A stretch of 64,000 bases of DNA from an uncultured Alphaproteobacteria bacterium (GTDB lineage Bacteria; Pseudomonadota; Alphaproteobacteria; Rhizobiales; Aestuariivirgaceae), in contig CALMZX010000104.1 of assembly GCA_937870685.1 (NCBI GenBank), forward strand, positions 1 through 64,000, read 5' to 3'. A program made the position numbers and the translations under genes. The notes under the pieces were generated by a model. It saw nothing but the letters and a program-made list of their open reading frames with translations, searched no databases and was not told where the DNA came from. Below, piece after piece: positions 11,552 through 21,491 of the stretch (positions are counted from its first letter, which is position 1; every line of letters starts with the position of its first letter).

Positions 11552-12307
11552 ATGACAATCGATACGGCAGCCCGCCCCGCGAGCCTCGACCCGGCGGAAG
11601 TGGAGAAATTCTCCCGCATGGCCGCCGAATGGTGGAACCCCAAGGGCAAATTCGGGGTGCTGCACGTCTTCAATCCGGTCCGCCTCGACTACATCAAGGA
11701 ACAGGTGACCGCCCGACTGGCCCGCGACCCCCTCATCCGCCGCCCCTTCGAAGGCCTGCGTTTCCTTGACATCGGCTGCGGCGGCGGCCTGCTCTGTGAG
11801 CCCATGGCCCGCCTCGGGGCCAGCGTGGTGGGCGTTGACCCCTCGGAAAAGAACATCAAGACGGCGACCGTCCACGCCCAGGAGATGGGCCTCACCGTCG
11901 ATTACCGCGTCGGCCTCGCCGAGGATCTGGCCGCGGCGGGCGAGCAGTTCGACGTCATCCTCAACATGGAGGTGATCGAGCATGTGGCCGATCCCGCAGC
12001 CTACACCCGCTCCTGCCTCTCCATGCTGAAGCCGGGCGGCCTGATGTTCGTCGCCACCATCAACCGCACCGGCAAATCCTTCGCCCTCGCCATCGTCGGC
12101 GCGGAATATGTGCTGGGCTGGCTGCCCAAGGGCACCCACCAGTGGGAGAAGTTCATCACCCCGGATGAACTGAAGGGCTGGATCGCCGCCAACGGCACTG
12201 ACGTGACGGACGAAAGCGGCGTCACCTACCACCCCCTCGCCGGAGACTGGCGCCGCTCCCGCGACATGGGCGTCAACTACATGCTGGTGGCGCAGAAGGC
12301 GGCGTGA
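11552..12307 (+). CDS. ubiG: Bifunctional 2-polyprenyl-6-hydroxyphenol methylase/3-demethylubiquinol 3-O-methyltransferase
   Basis: 251 aa; [26 protein letters not shown]..., [20 protein letters not shown]. Confidence 0.95.
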   Translation: MTIDTAARPASLDPAEVEKFSRMAAEWWNPKGKFGVLHVFNPVRLDYIKEQVTARLARDPLIRRPFEGLRFLDIGCGGGLLCEPMARLGASVVGVDPSEKNIKTATVHAQEMGLTVDYRVGLAEDLAAAGEQFDVILNMEVIEHVADPAAYTRSCLSMLKPGGLMFVATINRTGKSFALAIVGAEYVLGWLPKGTHQWEKFITPDELKGWIAANGTDVTDESGVTYHPLAGDWRRSRDMGVNYMLVAQKAA

Positions 12308-12372
12308 CGGTCAATGTCGGCCCCGACACCACGCGCCAAACGGGGTTCAGCCGGGAAAGCGAATGGCCCTGA

Positions 12373-12672
12373 TCAACGCAACAGCCTGGTCAGGTCCACG
12401 GCGCCATAAACCACGCGCATGACATCCACGGCATTTCCGGCGACCCGGTAGAGCACCACATGATTGCCGACGACCAGCAGGCGCGCGGCGGGAGCAATGC
12501 TCTCACGCAGCACGCCGCGTTCCGGAAAATACTGCAGGGATTCGATTGATTGCCGCAACCGGCCATAGAATCGGTCAGCAACGGCCTCGCCCGCAGCACC
12601 ATGCACCCATTCGTAGAGCCTGATCAGGTCGGTCTCGGCAGCGCCTGAAAGTCTGACACTGTAGAGCTTCAA
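12373..12672 (-). CDS. Type II toxin-antitoxin system RelE/ParE family toxin
   Basis: LKLYSVRLSGAAETDLIRLYEWVHG...VVLYRVAGNAVDVMRVVYGAVDL; candidate TTG start overlaps the antitoxin stop (TTGA). Confidence 0.78.
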   Translation of the reverse strand: MKLYSVRLSGAAETDLIRLYEWVHGAAGEAVADRFYGRLRQSIESLQYFPERGVLRESIAPAARLLVVGNHVVLYRVAGNAVDVMRVVYGAVDLTRLLR

Positions 12673-12950
12673 GTGGCCTTTGCCTTGCGTGAGGCCACGC
12701 GGCGTCTTGCTTCCGCAAGAATGGCATCGAGGGAGCCGAGCGTGCCCGGCCCGCTGTCCACACCTTCCTGCCAAAGGGCGCGCAACTCTTCGAGCGAGAG
12801 CGCAGGGGCATCCTGTTTTTCCTGCCAGTCACGGAGCGCCTCGCGCACAACCTCGCTGGTGGAAGCATATTGTCCACCGGCAACTGCCCGCTTCATGAGT
12901 TTGGTCATCGCCTTTGGAAGCGCGATGGAGATTTTCTCGACGTTGCTCAT
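12669..12950 (-). CDS. ParD-like (ribbon-helix-helix) type II antitoxin
   Basis: 93 aa MSNVEKISIALPKAMTKLMKRAVAGGQYASTSEVVREALRDW... Confidence 0.82.
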   Translation of the reverse strand: MSNVEKISIALPKAMTKLMKRAVAGGQYASTSEVVREALRDWQEKQDAPALSLEELRALWQEGVDSGPGTLGSLDAILAEARRRVASRKAKAT

Positions 12951-12981
12951 GCGCCAACGGTAGCAAAAATTGCTACCAGCT

Positions 12982-13428
12982 TCAATTCCGTTCTTCCGGC
13001 AGGCGCGGCAGGGGCAGCACCTCGATACCCTCTTCGATCAGCGACATCGCCTCGTCGGCCGTCGCATTGCCGAAGATGCCGCGCTCCTCTGATTCACCAT
13101 AGTGAATCTTGCGGGCCTCGTCGGCGAATTTGTCGCCCACGTTCTCGGCATTTTCTTCCACATGGCGGCGCATCTCGCGCATCATCGCCATCATCTGTGC
13201 CATGCGCGGATCGGCGGGAACCGCTGCCATGCGTTGCGGCTTGGCATCACTTTTCCTGTTGGCTTTCGTGCCAACGCGCGGCGCCATCAGCTGCTTCTCG
13301 ACCTTGCTGGAGCCGCACTGGGTGCATTCGACAAAGCCGCGCTTCGTCTGCTTCTCGAACGCTTCCGAGTCCGAAAACCAGCCATCAAAAGCATGGCCCT
13401 TGTCGCAGATGAGATCATAGCGGATCAT
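12982..13428 (-). CDS. DUF1178 family protein
   Basis: 148 aa; MIRYDLICDKGHAFDGWFSDSEAFEKQTKRGFVECTQCGSSKVEKQLMAP. Confidence 0.92.
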   Translation of the reverse strand: MIRYDLICDKGHAFDGWFSDSEAFEKQTKRGFVECTQCGSSKVEKQLMAPRVGTKANRKSDAKPQRMAAVPADPRMAQMMAMMREMRRHVEENAENVGDKFADEARKIHYGESEERGIFGNATADEAMSLIEEGIEVLPLPRLPEERN

Positions 13429-13449
13429 GGACTTTGAGGTAGCAACCGT

Positions 13450-14268
13450 TCAGGGCGATTTCAAGCCGAAGTCCCGGGCATTCCTGAGCGCCGGGATGCG
13501 CTGCCGCGCCAGCACCGATTGTGCCGGATCAATCTCGGCGGTGACCACGCAAGGCTCCGTGCCCGCTTCCGCCAGGATTTCGCCCCACGGTGAAATGGCC
13601 AGCGAATGGCCATAGGTGGCCTTGCCGCCATCATGTTCGCCACCCTGCGCCGCCGTCAGCACGAAGCTGCCCGTCTCGATCGCCCGCGCCCGCAACAGCA
13701 CATGCCAGTGCGCTTCACCCGTGGGCACCGTGAAGGCAGCGGGATAGGTCAATACTGTCGCACCCGCATTGGCATAGGCATTGGCGAGGCGGGGAAAACG
13801 CACGTCATAGCAGATGCACAGCCCCAGCCGTGCGGTCTGCACATCCACCGTCACAGCCGTGTCACCGGGCGCATAGGTCGCGGATTCACGGTAGCTCTCA
13901 CCATTGGGCAAGTCGATGTCGAAGAGATGGATCTTGTCATAACGCGCCGCAATACGGCCATCGGGGCCGAACACCAGGCTGCGGTTGGCGATGCGTCCGT
14001 CTCCCGCCTTCACCGCCACCGAACCTACATGCAGGTGAATGCGCAGTTCCCGCGCCAGTGCCGCAAAACGCTGCACCAGCGCATCTTCGCCTTCGCTTTT
14101 CACGATGGCACGCAGCCGGTCCTTGTCCGGCTCGAAGATGTTGGAAACCTCGGGCGTCTGCACATAGGTGGCACCCGTGGCAGCGGCCTCCCGCACCAGC
14201 GCCTCCGCCTCCGGCACATTCCGTGCCGGATCACGCGACGAGCGCATCTGGACAAGGGCAATCTTCAT
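13450..14268 (-). CDS. Carbon-nitrogen hydrolase (nitrilase/Nit1-like)
   Basis: 272 aa; KIHLFDIDLPNG, CYDVRFPRL catalytic Cys motif. Confidence 0.92.
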   Translation of the reverse strand: MKIALVQMRSSRDPARNVPEAEALVREAAATGATYVQTPEVSNIFEPDKDRLRAIVKSEGEDALVQRFAALARELRIHLHVGSVAVKAGDGRIANRSLVFGPDGRIAARYDKIHLFDIDLPNGESYRESATYAPGDTAVTVDVQTARLGLCICYDVRFPRLANAYANAGATVLTYPAAFTVPTGEAHWHVLLRARAIETGSFVLTAAQGGEHDGGKATYGHSLAISPWGEILAEAGTEPCVVTAEIDPAQSVLARQRIPALRNARDFGLKSP

Positions 14269-14525
14269 CAGGCCGCCAGCAGGGGATCGAGCTTGCCCGC
14301 CGCGTCAAGCGCGTGCAGGTCATCGCAGCCACCCACATGGGTGGCGCCAATGAAGATCTGCGGCACCGTGCGGCGGCCATGGGCGCGCTCCGTCATCTTC
14401 TGCCGCAATGCCGCATCGCCGCTCACGTCGATTTCGGCAAAGGCCGCGTTCTTCTTGCGCAACAGCGACTTCGCCATCTGGCAATAGGGGCAAAAAGGCG
14501 TCGTATAGATCGTGATCTCAGGCAT
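14268..14525 (-). CDS. grxC: Glutaredoxin 3
   Basis: 85 aa with CPYC active site and TVPQIFIGATHVGGCDDL. Confidence 0.95.
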   Translation of the reverse strand: MPEITIYTTPFCPYCQMAKSLLRKKNAAFAEIDVSGDAALRQKMTERAHGRRTVPQIFIGATHVGGCDDLHALDAAGKLDPLLAA

Positions 14526-14536
14526 GGTCCATTCCG

Positions 14537-15337
14537 TCAGGCCTCAATATGTAACTGCGCAGGCGTCAGCACAAGGGCGAAGCTCAGCACATCCACCCCC
14601 GCCGCCCCCGCTGCCATCAGGGTCTCGGCACAGGCCGCCGCCGTGGCACCCGTGGTGCGCACGTCATCCACCAGCAGCACCCGCCTGCCCTCGATGGCAG
14701 GCCGTCTCTCCGGCGGAACGGCAAAGGCCCGGCGCACATTTTTCCGGCGCTCCTCCGCCGTCAGCCCCACCTGCGAGCGAGTCACCATCTGCCGCAACAG
14801 CACATCGGTCAGATAAGGCTTGCCCGAAACCCGGCTGATTTCCTGCGCCAGCACGGCCGCCTGGTTGAAGCGCCGCCGCCAAAGGCGCTTGCGGTGCAGC
14901 GGCACGGGCAGGATCACATCGCAATCCGCGATCAGCTTCCGCCCCGGACCCAGCATCATGCGGGCCATGGCAAGGCCTGCCTCATGCATGTCATTGTACT
15001 TGAGAAGATGGACGAGATGCTTGGCCGTCTCGGTGAAGGCAACAGCACCCCGCGCCCGCTGCCACGGCGGCGGTTCCGCGATGGCCGCCGGTGACAGCGC
15101 GCCTTCTCCCTGGTCATAGTCAAACGGCGTGCCCATCGCCTCGCACACCGGCTCGTCGATGAAGGTGAGCGTCTGCCAGCAGGCGAGGCACAGGCTGGCC
15201 CCTTCCGTCACCTCGGTCCGGCAAGCCACGCAGCGGGGCGGCGTGATCCAGTCCACGAAGCCCCGCCACAGCCAGCGCGCCGCCGCCTGTCCGCGCTGGC
15301 TGAGCGGGGGAATTTCCGCTATCGGCTCATCCGTCAT
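14537..15337 (-). CDS. ComF family protein
   Basis: Start MTDEPIAEIPP at 15337; CxxC zinc site PPRCVACR, PRTase motif VLLVDDVRTTGATAAACAETL. Confidence 0.88.
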   Translation of the reverse strand: MTDEPIAEIPPLSQRGQAAARWLWRGFVDWITPPRCVACRTEVTEGASLCLACWQTLTFIDEPVCEAMGTPFDYDQGEGALSPAAIAEPPPWQRARGAVAFTETAKHLVHLLKYNDMHEAGLAMARMMLGPGRKLIADCDVILPVPLHRKRLWRRRFNQAAVLAQEISRVSGKPYLTDVLLRQMVTRSQVGLTAEERRKNVRRAFAVPPERRPAIEGRRVLLVDDVRTTGATAAACAETLMAAGAAGVDVLSFALVLTPAQLHIEA

Positions 15338-16172
15338 GGAAGGACCACACCACATCTTTGATCGCGCTGTCCATGTGGCGCGCGTGCGGGCCGCCCAGGG
15401 TGATGCCGCGCACGCCCTCGACCGCCACATCGCCCGCGAACTGGCTGAGCGCATGGCTGTGATCAACCGCACATTCCCGGATGCCGTTCTCGTCGCCGCC
15501 CGTCCCAGTGCTTCACGCGAGATCTTGGTTGAAGACGGAAAATGCTTGAAAATCAGCACGTTGTCTCCATCCCCTGAGGACGTCCTGAGGCTCGAAGCAG
15601 AGACCACCTCCTGCCTCGTCAGCCTGCTCGACCTGCAGACCATCAATGATGTGCCGGGCCATCTCGCCCAGGCCGCCCGTGCGCTCCGCCCCGATGGCCT
15701 TGCGCTCTTTGCCTTCTTTGCCGGCGACACCTTGCGCGAATTGCGCGAAGTCTGGCTGGCGGCAGAAAGCGAAATGACGGGTGGTGTCACGCCACGCGTG
15801 GCGCCGATGATTGACCTCCGCGAGGCTGGCGGCCTCCTGCAGCGCGCTGGCCTTGCGCTTCCCGTTGCCGACATGGACCGCGTCACCCTGCGCTATGACA
15901 ATGCGCTGGCCCTCATGGCCGAACTCAAGGGCCTGGGCTTTTCCAATCCGATGGCAGGCCGCAGCCGCCACTTCACGCCGCGCCGCCTCCTTGGCCGCGT
16001 CGCCGAACTCTATCAGCAACGCTTCGCCGATCCCGATGGCCGCATCCGCGTGACACTCGACATTGCCTGGGCCATGGCCTGGAAACCCCACGCCTCGCAG
16101 CAGCAGCCGCTGAAACCCGGCTCGGCCAAAATGCGCCTCGCCGATGCCTTACGGGTGAAGGACGGGGAGTAG
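15336..16172 (+). CDS. Class I SAM-dependent methyltransferase (NDUFAF5/BioC-like)
   Basis: MEGPHHIFDRAVHVARVRAAQ... with ALFAFFAGDTLRELREVW and GGLLQRAGLALPVADMD; start overlaps the comF start. Confidence 0.8.
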   Translation: MEGPHHIFDRAVHVARVRAAQGDAAHALDRHIARELAERMAVINRTFPDAVLVAARPSASREILVEDGKCLKISTLSPSPEDVLRLEAETTSCLVSLLDLQTINDVPGHLAQAARALRPDGLALFAFFAGDTLRELREVWLAAESEMTGGVTPRVAPMIDLREAGGLLQRAGLALPVADMDRVTLRYDNALALMAELKGLGFSNPMAGRSRHFTPRRLLGRVAELYQQRFADPDGRIRVTLDIAWAMAWKPHASQQQPLKPGSAKMRLADALRVKDGE

Positions 16173-16175
16173 GCG

Positions 16176-18059
16176 TCAGGCGGCCTTGCGTCCGCGTGGC
16201 GGTGCGCGGCGTCCAGGCGACTTCGGCGCCACCTTGTCATCGAAAAGCTCAGCCAGCTTTTCCGTCATGGCACCACCCAGCTCTTCCGCGTCCACGATGG
16301 TCACGGCCCGCTTGTAGTAGCGCGTCACGTCATGGCCGATGCCGATGGCGATGAGTTCGACCGGTGAACGGCCCTCAATGTCGTTGATCACCTGCCGCAG
16401 GTGCCGTTCCAGATAGTTGCCGGAGTTGACCGAGAGCGTGGAGTCATCAACCGGGGCGCCATCTGAGATCACCATCAGGATGCGGCGCTGTTCCGGCCGC
16501 CCCAGCAACCGGTTGTGCGCCCAGATCAGTGCCTCGCCGTCGATGTTTTCTTTCAGCAAACCTTCGCGCATCATCAGGCCAAGATTGCGCCGCGCCCGCC
16601 GCCACGGCTCGTCCGCCGCCTTGTAGATGATGTGGCGGAGATCATTGAGACGCCCCGGATTGGCAGGCTTGCCGCCCGCCAGCCACTTCTCGCGCGCCTG
16701 CCCGCCCTTCCAGGCCCGCGTGGTGAAGCCAAGAATTTCCGTCTTCACACCGCAGCGCTCCAGCGTACGCGCCAGGATGTCGGCACAGGTCGCCGCCACC
16801 GTGATCGGGCGGCCACGCATGGAGCCGGAGTTGTCGAGCAGCAGCGTCACCACCGTGTCGCGGAACTGCGTGTCCTTTTCCATCTTGAAGGACAGCGGAT
16901 GCATCGGGTCGATCACCACCCGCATCAGCTTGGCGGTGTCGAGGATGCCCTCTTCAAGATCGAAATCCCACGAGCGGTTCTGCTGCGCCATCAGGCGGCG
17001 CTGCAGCCGGTTGGCCAGCCTCGCCACCACGCCCTGCAGATTGGCCAGCTGCTTGTCGAGATAGGCGCGGAGCCGCGTCAGTTCCTCGGCGTCGCACAGG
17101 TCGTCGGCTTCCACCACTTCATCGAAGCTGTTGGAATAGACCTTGTAGAAATCCTCGTTGTTGTTGGAGGAGAAGGGCAGTTGCGGACGGAACGGCTCCT
17201 CGCCGTCGGTGTTCTCTTCCGTCGCGTCGTCTTCGGGTTGCTCGTCGGTTTCCACCGACTGGGCTTCCATCTCGGCGGATTCGGTTTCCCCTTCGGCCTG
17301 CTCCATCTGCTCGGCCTGCGATTCGCTTTCCTGCTCCTCGCCTTCGGGAGTCTCGTTGCGCTCGCCGGGATCCTCTTCGGCTTCCTGTTCTTCGTTGTCG
17401 TCGCCCTTGTCCGGGTCCTCGCCCAGCTCATCGGCCATGTCGAGGGCGGAAATCAGCTCGCGTGACAGCCGGGCGAAGGCCTGCTGATCGGTGAGCGCGT
17501 CCTTCAGGTGATCCAGCTGGTCGTGGGCCTTTTCCTCGACCCACGGCCGCCAGAGATCGACATAGGATTTGATCGCCGGCGGCGGCGCCTCGCCCGTCAG
17601 GCGCTCGCGCAGGATAAGGCCGACGGCTTCCTCCAGCGGTGTGTCCCGCCGGTTGCTGGAACGGTTGACCACGGTGCGGCTGTAGCGGTCATCCAGCATC
17701 ACGCCGAGGTTCTGCTTCACGCCCGGCATGGCGTTGGCACCGATGGCTTCCACGCGTGCCTGCTCCACCGCGTCAAACACCGCGCGCGCATTCTTGCCCA
17801 CCGGGCTGTAGCGTGAATGCACGTTGTCGGCATGGTGTGAAAGGCGCAACGCGAAACTGTCGGCGAGGCCACGCGTCACGGCAATGTCACGCGCCGAGGC
17901 ATTCTGGTTCACCTGCGGCAGGCGCGCCTTGTGTCCGGTCAGCGACGGCTGCTCGTTGCCGAAACTCACATTGAGTTCCGGATCAAGCGCCATGGTCTTC
18001 ATGGCGGCGCCCAGCACCCCCTTGAAGCGTTCGGCGCGATCATCCTTGCCCTGCGCCAT
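16176..18059 (-). CDS. cobT: Cobaltochelatase subunit CobT
   Basis: 627 aa, acidic middle region, VWA domain with DNSGSM MIDAS motif; next to cobS. Confidence 0.94.
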   Translation of the reverse strand: MAQGKDDRAERFKGVLGAAMKTMALDPELNVSFGNEQPSLTGHKARLPQVNQNASARDIAVTRGLADSFALRLSHHADNVHSRYSPVGKNARAVFDAVEQARVEAIGANAMPGVKQNLGVMLDDRYSRTVVNRSSNRRDTPLEEAVGLILRERLTGEAPPPAIKSYVDLWRPWVEEKAHDQLDHLKDALTDQQAFARLSRELISALDMADELGEDPDKGDDNEEQEAEEDPGERNETPEGEEQESESQAEQMEQAEGETESAEMEAQSVETDEQPEDDATEENTDGEEPFRPQLPFSSNNNEDFYKVYSNSFDEVVEADDLCDAEELTRLRAYLDKQLANLQGVVARLANRLQRRLMAQQNRSWDFDLEEGILDTAKLMRVVIDPMHPLSFKMEKDTQFRDTVVTLLLDNSGSMRGRPITVAATCADILARTLERCGVKTEILGFTTRAWKGGQAREKWLAGGKPANPGRLNDLRHIIYKAADEPWRRARRNLGLMMREGLLKENIDGEALIWAHNRLLGRPEQRRILMVISDGAPVDDSTLSVNSGNYLERHLRQVINDIEGRSPVELIAIGIGHDVTRYYKRAVTIVDAEELGGAMTEKLAELFDDKVAPKSPGRRAPPRGRKAA

Positions 18060-18071
18060 TGTGTTTCAGTC

Positions 18072-19073
18072 TCAGGCGATGGCGAGGCGAGCCGCCGATT
18101 CCGGCAGCTCTTCACCGAAGCAGCGCTGGTAGAATTCCGCGATGATCGGGCGTTCCAGCTCGTCGCACTTGTTGAGGAAGGTCAGGCGGAAGGCCATGCC
18201 GAGGTCGCCGCCGAAAATCTCGGCATTCTGCGCCCAGGTGATCACCGTGCGCGGGCTCATGACCGTGGAAACGTCGCCCTGCATGAAGGCGTTGCGCGTG
18301 AGGTCGGCGACGCGCACCATGTTGGCCAGCGTCTTGCGGCCCTTCTCGGTGTCGTAAGCTTTGCACTTGGCCAGCACGATGCCGACCTCCTGCACATGCG
18401 GCAGGTAGTTGAGCACGGTAACGACCGACCAGCGGTCCATCTGTGCCTGGTTGATCTGCTGCGTGCCGTGGTAGAGGCCGGTGGTGTCTCCGAGGCCCAC
18501 CGTGTTGGCCGTGGCAAACAGCCGGAAGGCCGGGTGAGGGCGGATGACGCGGCTCTGGTCCAGCAGCGTCAGCTTGCCGGAGGATTCGAGGATGCGCTGG
18601 ATCACGAACATCACGTCGGGGCGGCCCGCGTCATATTCGTCAAAGACCAGTGCCACGTTGTGCTGGTAGGCCCAGGGCAGGATGCCCTCACGGAACTCCG
18701 TCACCTGCTTGCCCTCTTTCAGCACGATGGCATCCTTGCCGATGAGGTCGATGCGGCTGATGTGGCTGTCGAGGTTGATGCGGATGCACGGCCAGTTGAG
18801 GCGCGCCGCCACCTGCTCGATGTGGGTGGACTTGCCGGTGCCGTGATAGCCGGTCACCATCACGCGGCGGTTGTGGGCAAAGCCCGCAAGGATGGCAAGC
18901 GTGGTTTCCTTGTTGAACAGGTAGTCCTGGTCCAGGTCCGGAACATGCTCGCTGGTGTCCGAATAGGCCGGCACCATCATGTTCGATTCGAAGCCGAAGA
19001 CCTGCGACACCGAAACCATCTTGTCGGGGTTGCCGGGCATCGCGCCGTTGGCGCCATTGGGTGTTGCAGTCAT
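18072..19073 (-). CDS. cobS: Cobaltochelatase subunit CobS (AAA+ ATPase)
   Basis: 333 aa, [36 protein letters not shown]. Confidence 0.95.
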   Translation of the reverse strand: MTATPNGANGAMPGNPDKMVSVSQVFGFESNMMVPAYSDTSEHVPDLDQDYLFNKETTLAILAGFAHNRRVMVTGYHGTGKSTHIEQVAARLNWPCIRINLDSHISRIDLIGKDAIVLKEGKQVTEFREGILPWAYQHNVALVFDEYDAGRPDVMFVIQRILESSGKLTLLDQSRVIRPHPAFRLFATANTVGLGDTTGLYHGTQQINQAQMDRWSVVTVLNYLPHVQEVGIVLAKCKAYDTEKGRKTLANMVRVADLTRNAFMQGDVSTVMSPRTVITWAQNAEIFGGDLGMAFRLTFLNKCDELERPIIAEFYQRCFGEELPESAARLAIA

Positions 19074-19171
19074 GTCAGCTCACTCAGTCACGGGGCGGGA
19101 AAAGCCCAATTGATCCGTCGCACGTTCGGGGAATGCACAGCCTTCTAGAGGCAAGCGGCCCATCCGGCAAG

Positions 19172-19771
19172 TCAGCAGAAGCCACTGGCCCTAAGCGTGT
19201 CGTAGGCGTGGATGACCGCTTTCAGCGTGTCCTCGTTGGCACGGCTGCCGCCGTTGGCATCGGGGTGAAGCCGCTTCACCAGCAGCTTGTATTTCGCCTT
19301 GGCGTCATCGGGTGTGGCATTCTCGTCAAGGCCAAGCGTCAGCAGGGCCTTCATCTCGTTGCGCTTCAGGCTGCGGCCCAGCTTCTGTTCGGCCGGCTTG
19401 CGCTGCGCCCGGCCGAGGATTTCCATGGGATCGTCAAGGCGCCGCGCCGTGCCACGGGTCGAGCCGGCCCGGGCGTGGGCATTCTGCCCCAGCTTCCAGG
19501 TGGGCCGCTCGCCCAGTTGCGCCGCCTTCTGGTAGTCCGAAATGGAGCCATCCGACATGCCGGCGAAATAATTGTAGGTCTTGTTGTACTCCTGCACATG
19601 CGCCGTGCAGTAGTTGTGGAACTGGCCCTCCTGGCCACGGCCTTTCGGAGCCTTGTGGCGCGCGGGCTTTTCACACTCCGGCCATTCGCACTTGGCCTCC
19701 GCCTTGGGCTGCGGCTTGGAGCCACGCGGCGTGATCCTGATCTTGTCGAAGTACTTTGAATCGAGTTTCAT
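19172..19771 (-). CDS. J domain-containing (DnaJ-like) protein
   Basis: MKLDSKYFDKIRITPRGSKPQ..., C-terminal J-like ALLTLGLDENATPDDAKAKYKLLVKRLHPDANGG. Confidence 0.88.
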   Translation of the reverse strand: MKLDSKYFDKIRITPRGSKPQPKAEAKCEWPECEKPARHKAPKGRGQEGQFHNYCTAHVQEYNKTYNYFAGMSDGSISDYQKAAQLGERPTWKLGQNAHARAGSTRGTARRLDDPMEILGRAQRKPAEQKLGRSLKRNEMKALLTLGLDENATPDDAKAKYKLLVKRLHPDANGGSRANEDTLKAVIHAYDTLRASGFC

Positions 19772-19901
19772 GAATGGGATATAGGCATTGAAATCGGTTG
19801 GAACGATGGAAGCCCGGACTTTTACCCGATCGGGCACAAAAAGGCGAAGGCTTTCCGCATCTTCATGTCCGGTTTGATTGATTGGAGCAAAGGCATATCA
19901 C

Positions 19902-20177
19902 GTGCAGAACGCATTGGGCCCCGTCGGAAAACGCATGGCGGAAAAACTGGAGCGCGCCTTCAGCCCGTCCAGCCTCGACGTCATTGATGAAAGCCACCAC
20001 CACGCAGGCCACTCCGGCAGCCGCCCGGATGGCGAAAGCCATTTCCGCATCCGCATCGCCGCGGCGGCACTGGATGGCCTGAGCCGCGTCAACCAGCACC
20101 GCAAGGTCAACGAGGTGCTGGCGAATGAACTCCGCTCCCGCGTTCACGCCCTTGCCATCGAGGTGCTGAAGGCCTGA
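19902..20177 (+). CDS. BolA family protein
   Basis: ERAFSPSSLDVIDESHHHAGHSGSRPDGESHFRIRI...; start uncertain (GTG at 19902 or TTG at 19878). Confidence 0.9.
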   Translation: MQNALGPVGKRMAEKLERAFSPSSLDVIDESHHHAGHSGSRPDGESHFRIRIAAAALDGLSRVNQHRKVNEVLANELRSRVHALAIEVLKA

Positions 20178-20192
20178 GATTCATACTGGGAC

Positions 20193-21491
20193 TCAGCCGG
20201 TCTTCTCGTCCGTCTCGTCGCCGGGTTTCTCCAGCTTCATCACCCGGATCGAAGTCAGCTGCTGGCGCTTCTTCTTGAGGATTTCGAAGCGGAAGCCGTG
20301 GAAGCTGAAGGTCTGCCCCACCGACGGAATCATCCGCGCCTCGTGGATGACGAGCCCCGCGAGCGTCGTCGCTTCATCATCTGGCAGCTCCCAGTCAAAC
20401 GCCCGGTTGAGATCACGCAGCGGCAGCGCGCCATCGACGATGATCGAGCCGTCCTTCGACTTGCGCACGCCTGTTGCCACCGCGTCGAACTCGTCCTTGA
20501 TGTCGCCAACGATCTCTTCGATGATGTCTTCCAGTGTGATCAGGCCCTGCACCTCGCCATATTCGTCAACCACGATGGCGAAGTGTGTCTTGCGCCGCAG
20601 GAAGGCGTTGAGCTGGTCCTCCAGCGGCCGCGTGTCCGGCACGAACCACGGGTCCGAGAGGATGTCGTCCAGCTTCACCTTGCCATGTTCACCTTCCACC
20701 TTCTGGATCGCGGCGAAAAGCGCCTTGGCGTGCAAGACACCAATGATGTTGTCGGGCTTGTCCTTCCACACGGGGATGCGCGTGTGACCTGACTTCAACA
20801 CCTGCGCCACGATGTCTTTCACGGGTTCTGCCACGTCCAGCGTCACCATCTTGGTGCGGTGGACCATCACGTCCATCACCTCGAGGTCTTTCAGGTCAAG
20901 GATACCGCCCAGCATGTCCTTGTCCGTCTTCACCAGCGTTTCTTCCTTGTGGTGAAGATCGATTGCGCCGCGCAGTTCCTCGTGTGCCGAGAGCACGTTC
21001 TTGCTGTCATCCACATTGGCACCGAGCATCTTCAGCGTGAACTTCACGATCACCTCCACCGTCAGCACGATGGGGCCGAGCACCGCCGAGATGACGCGCA
21101 TCAGCGGCGCCACGAAGATCGAGGTCCTCTCCGGATAGGTGATGGCATAGGTCTTGGGCATCACTTCGGCGAAGATCAGGATCACCACGGTCATGACGCC
21201 CGAGGCGATCACCGCACCGCTGTCGCCGAACATCTTGATGAGGGCCGCCGTCGCCACCGCCGATGCCGTGATATTGGCGAGGTTGTTGCCGAGCAGCAGC
21301 GCGCCGATCAGGCGCTCCGGCGCTTCCAGCAGGCGCAGCGCCGTGCTGGCCCGCGTGCTGCCGCGCTTTTCGATTTCATTGAGCCGCGCCCGCGAGGCCG
21401 CTGTCAGTCCCGTTTCCGCCGCTGAGAAAAACGCTGCCACCAGCAGCAGGAGAATGATGGAAAGAACGGCAGTGCCGATGTCACCACTCAT
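20193..21491 (-). CDS. HlyC/CorC family (CNNM domain + CBS) transporter
   Basis: 432 aa; N-terminal CNNM region, CBS domains, EYGEVQGLITLEDIIEEIVGDI, CorC_HlyC C-terminus. Confidence 0.92.
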   Translation of the reverse strand: MSGDIGTAVLSIILLLLVAAFFSAAETGLTAASRARLNEIEKRGSTRASTALRLLEAPERLIGALLLGNNLANITASAVATAALIKMFGDSGAVIASGVMTVVILIFAEVMPKTYAITYPERTSIFVAPLMRVISAVLGPIVLTVEVIVKFTLKMLGANVDDSKNVLSAHEELRGAIDLHHKEETLVKTDKDMLGGILDLKDLEVMDVMVHRTKMVTLDVAEPVKDIVAQVLKSGHTRIPVWKDKPDNIIGVLHAKALFAAIQKVEGEHGKVKLDDILSDPWFVPDTRPLEDQLNAFLRRKTHFAIVVDEYGEVQGLITLEDIIEEIVGDIKDEFDAVATGVRKSKDGSIIVDGALPLRDLNRAFDWELPDDEATTLAGLVIHEARMIPSVGQTFSFHGFRFEILKKKRQQLTSIRVMKLEKPGDETDEKTG

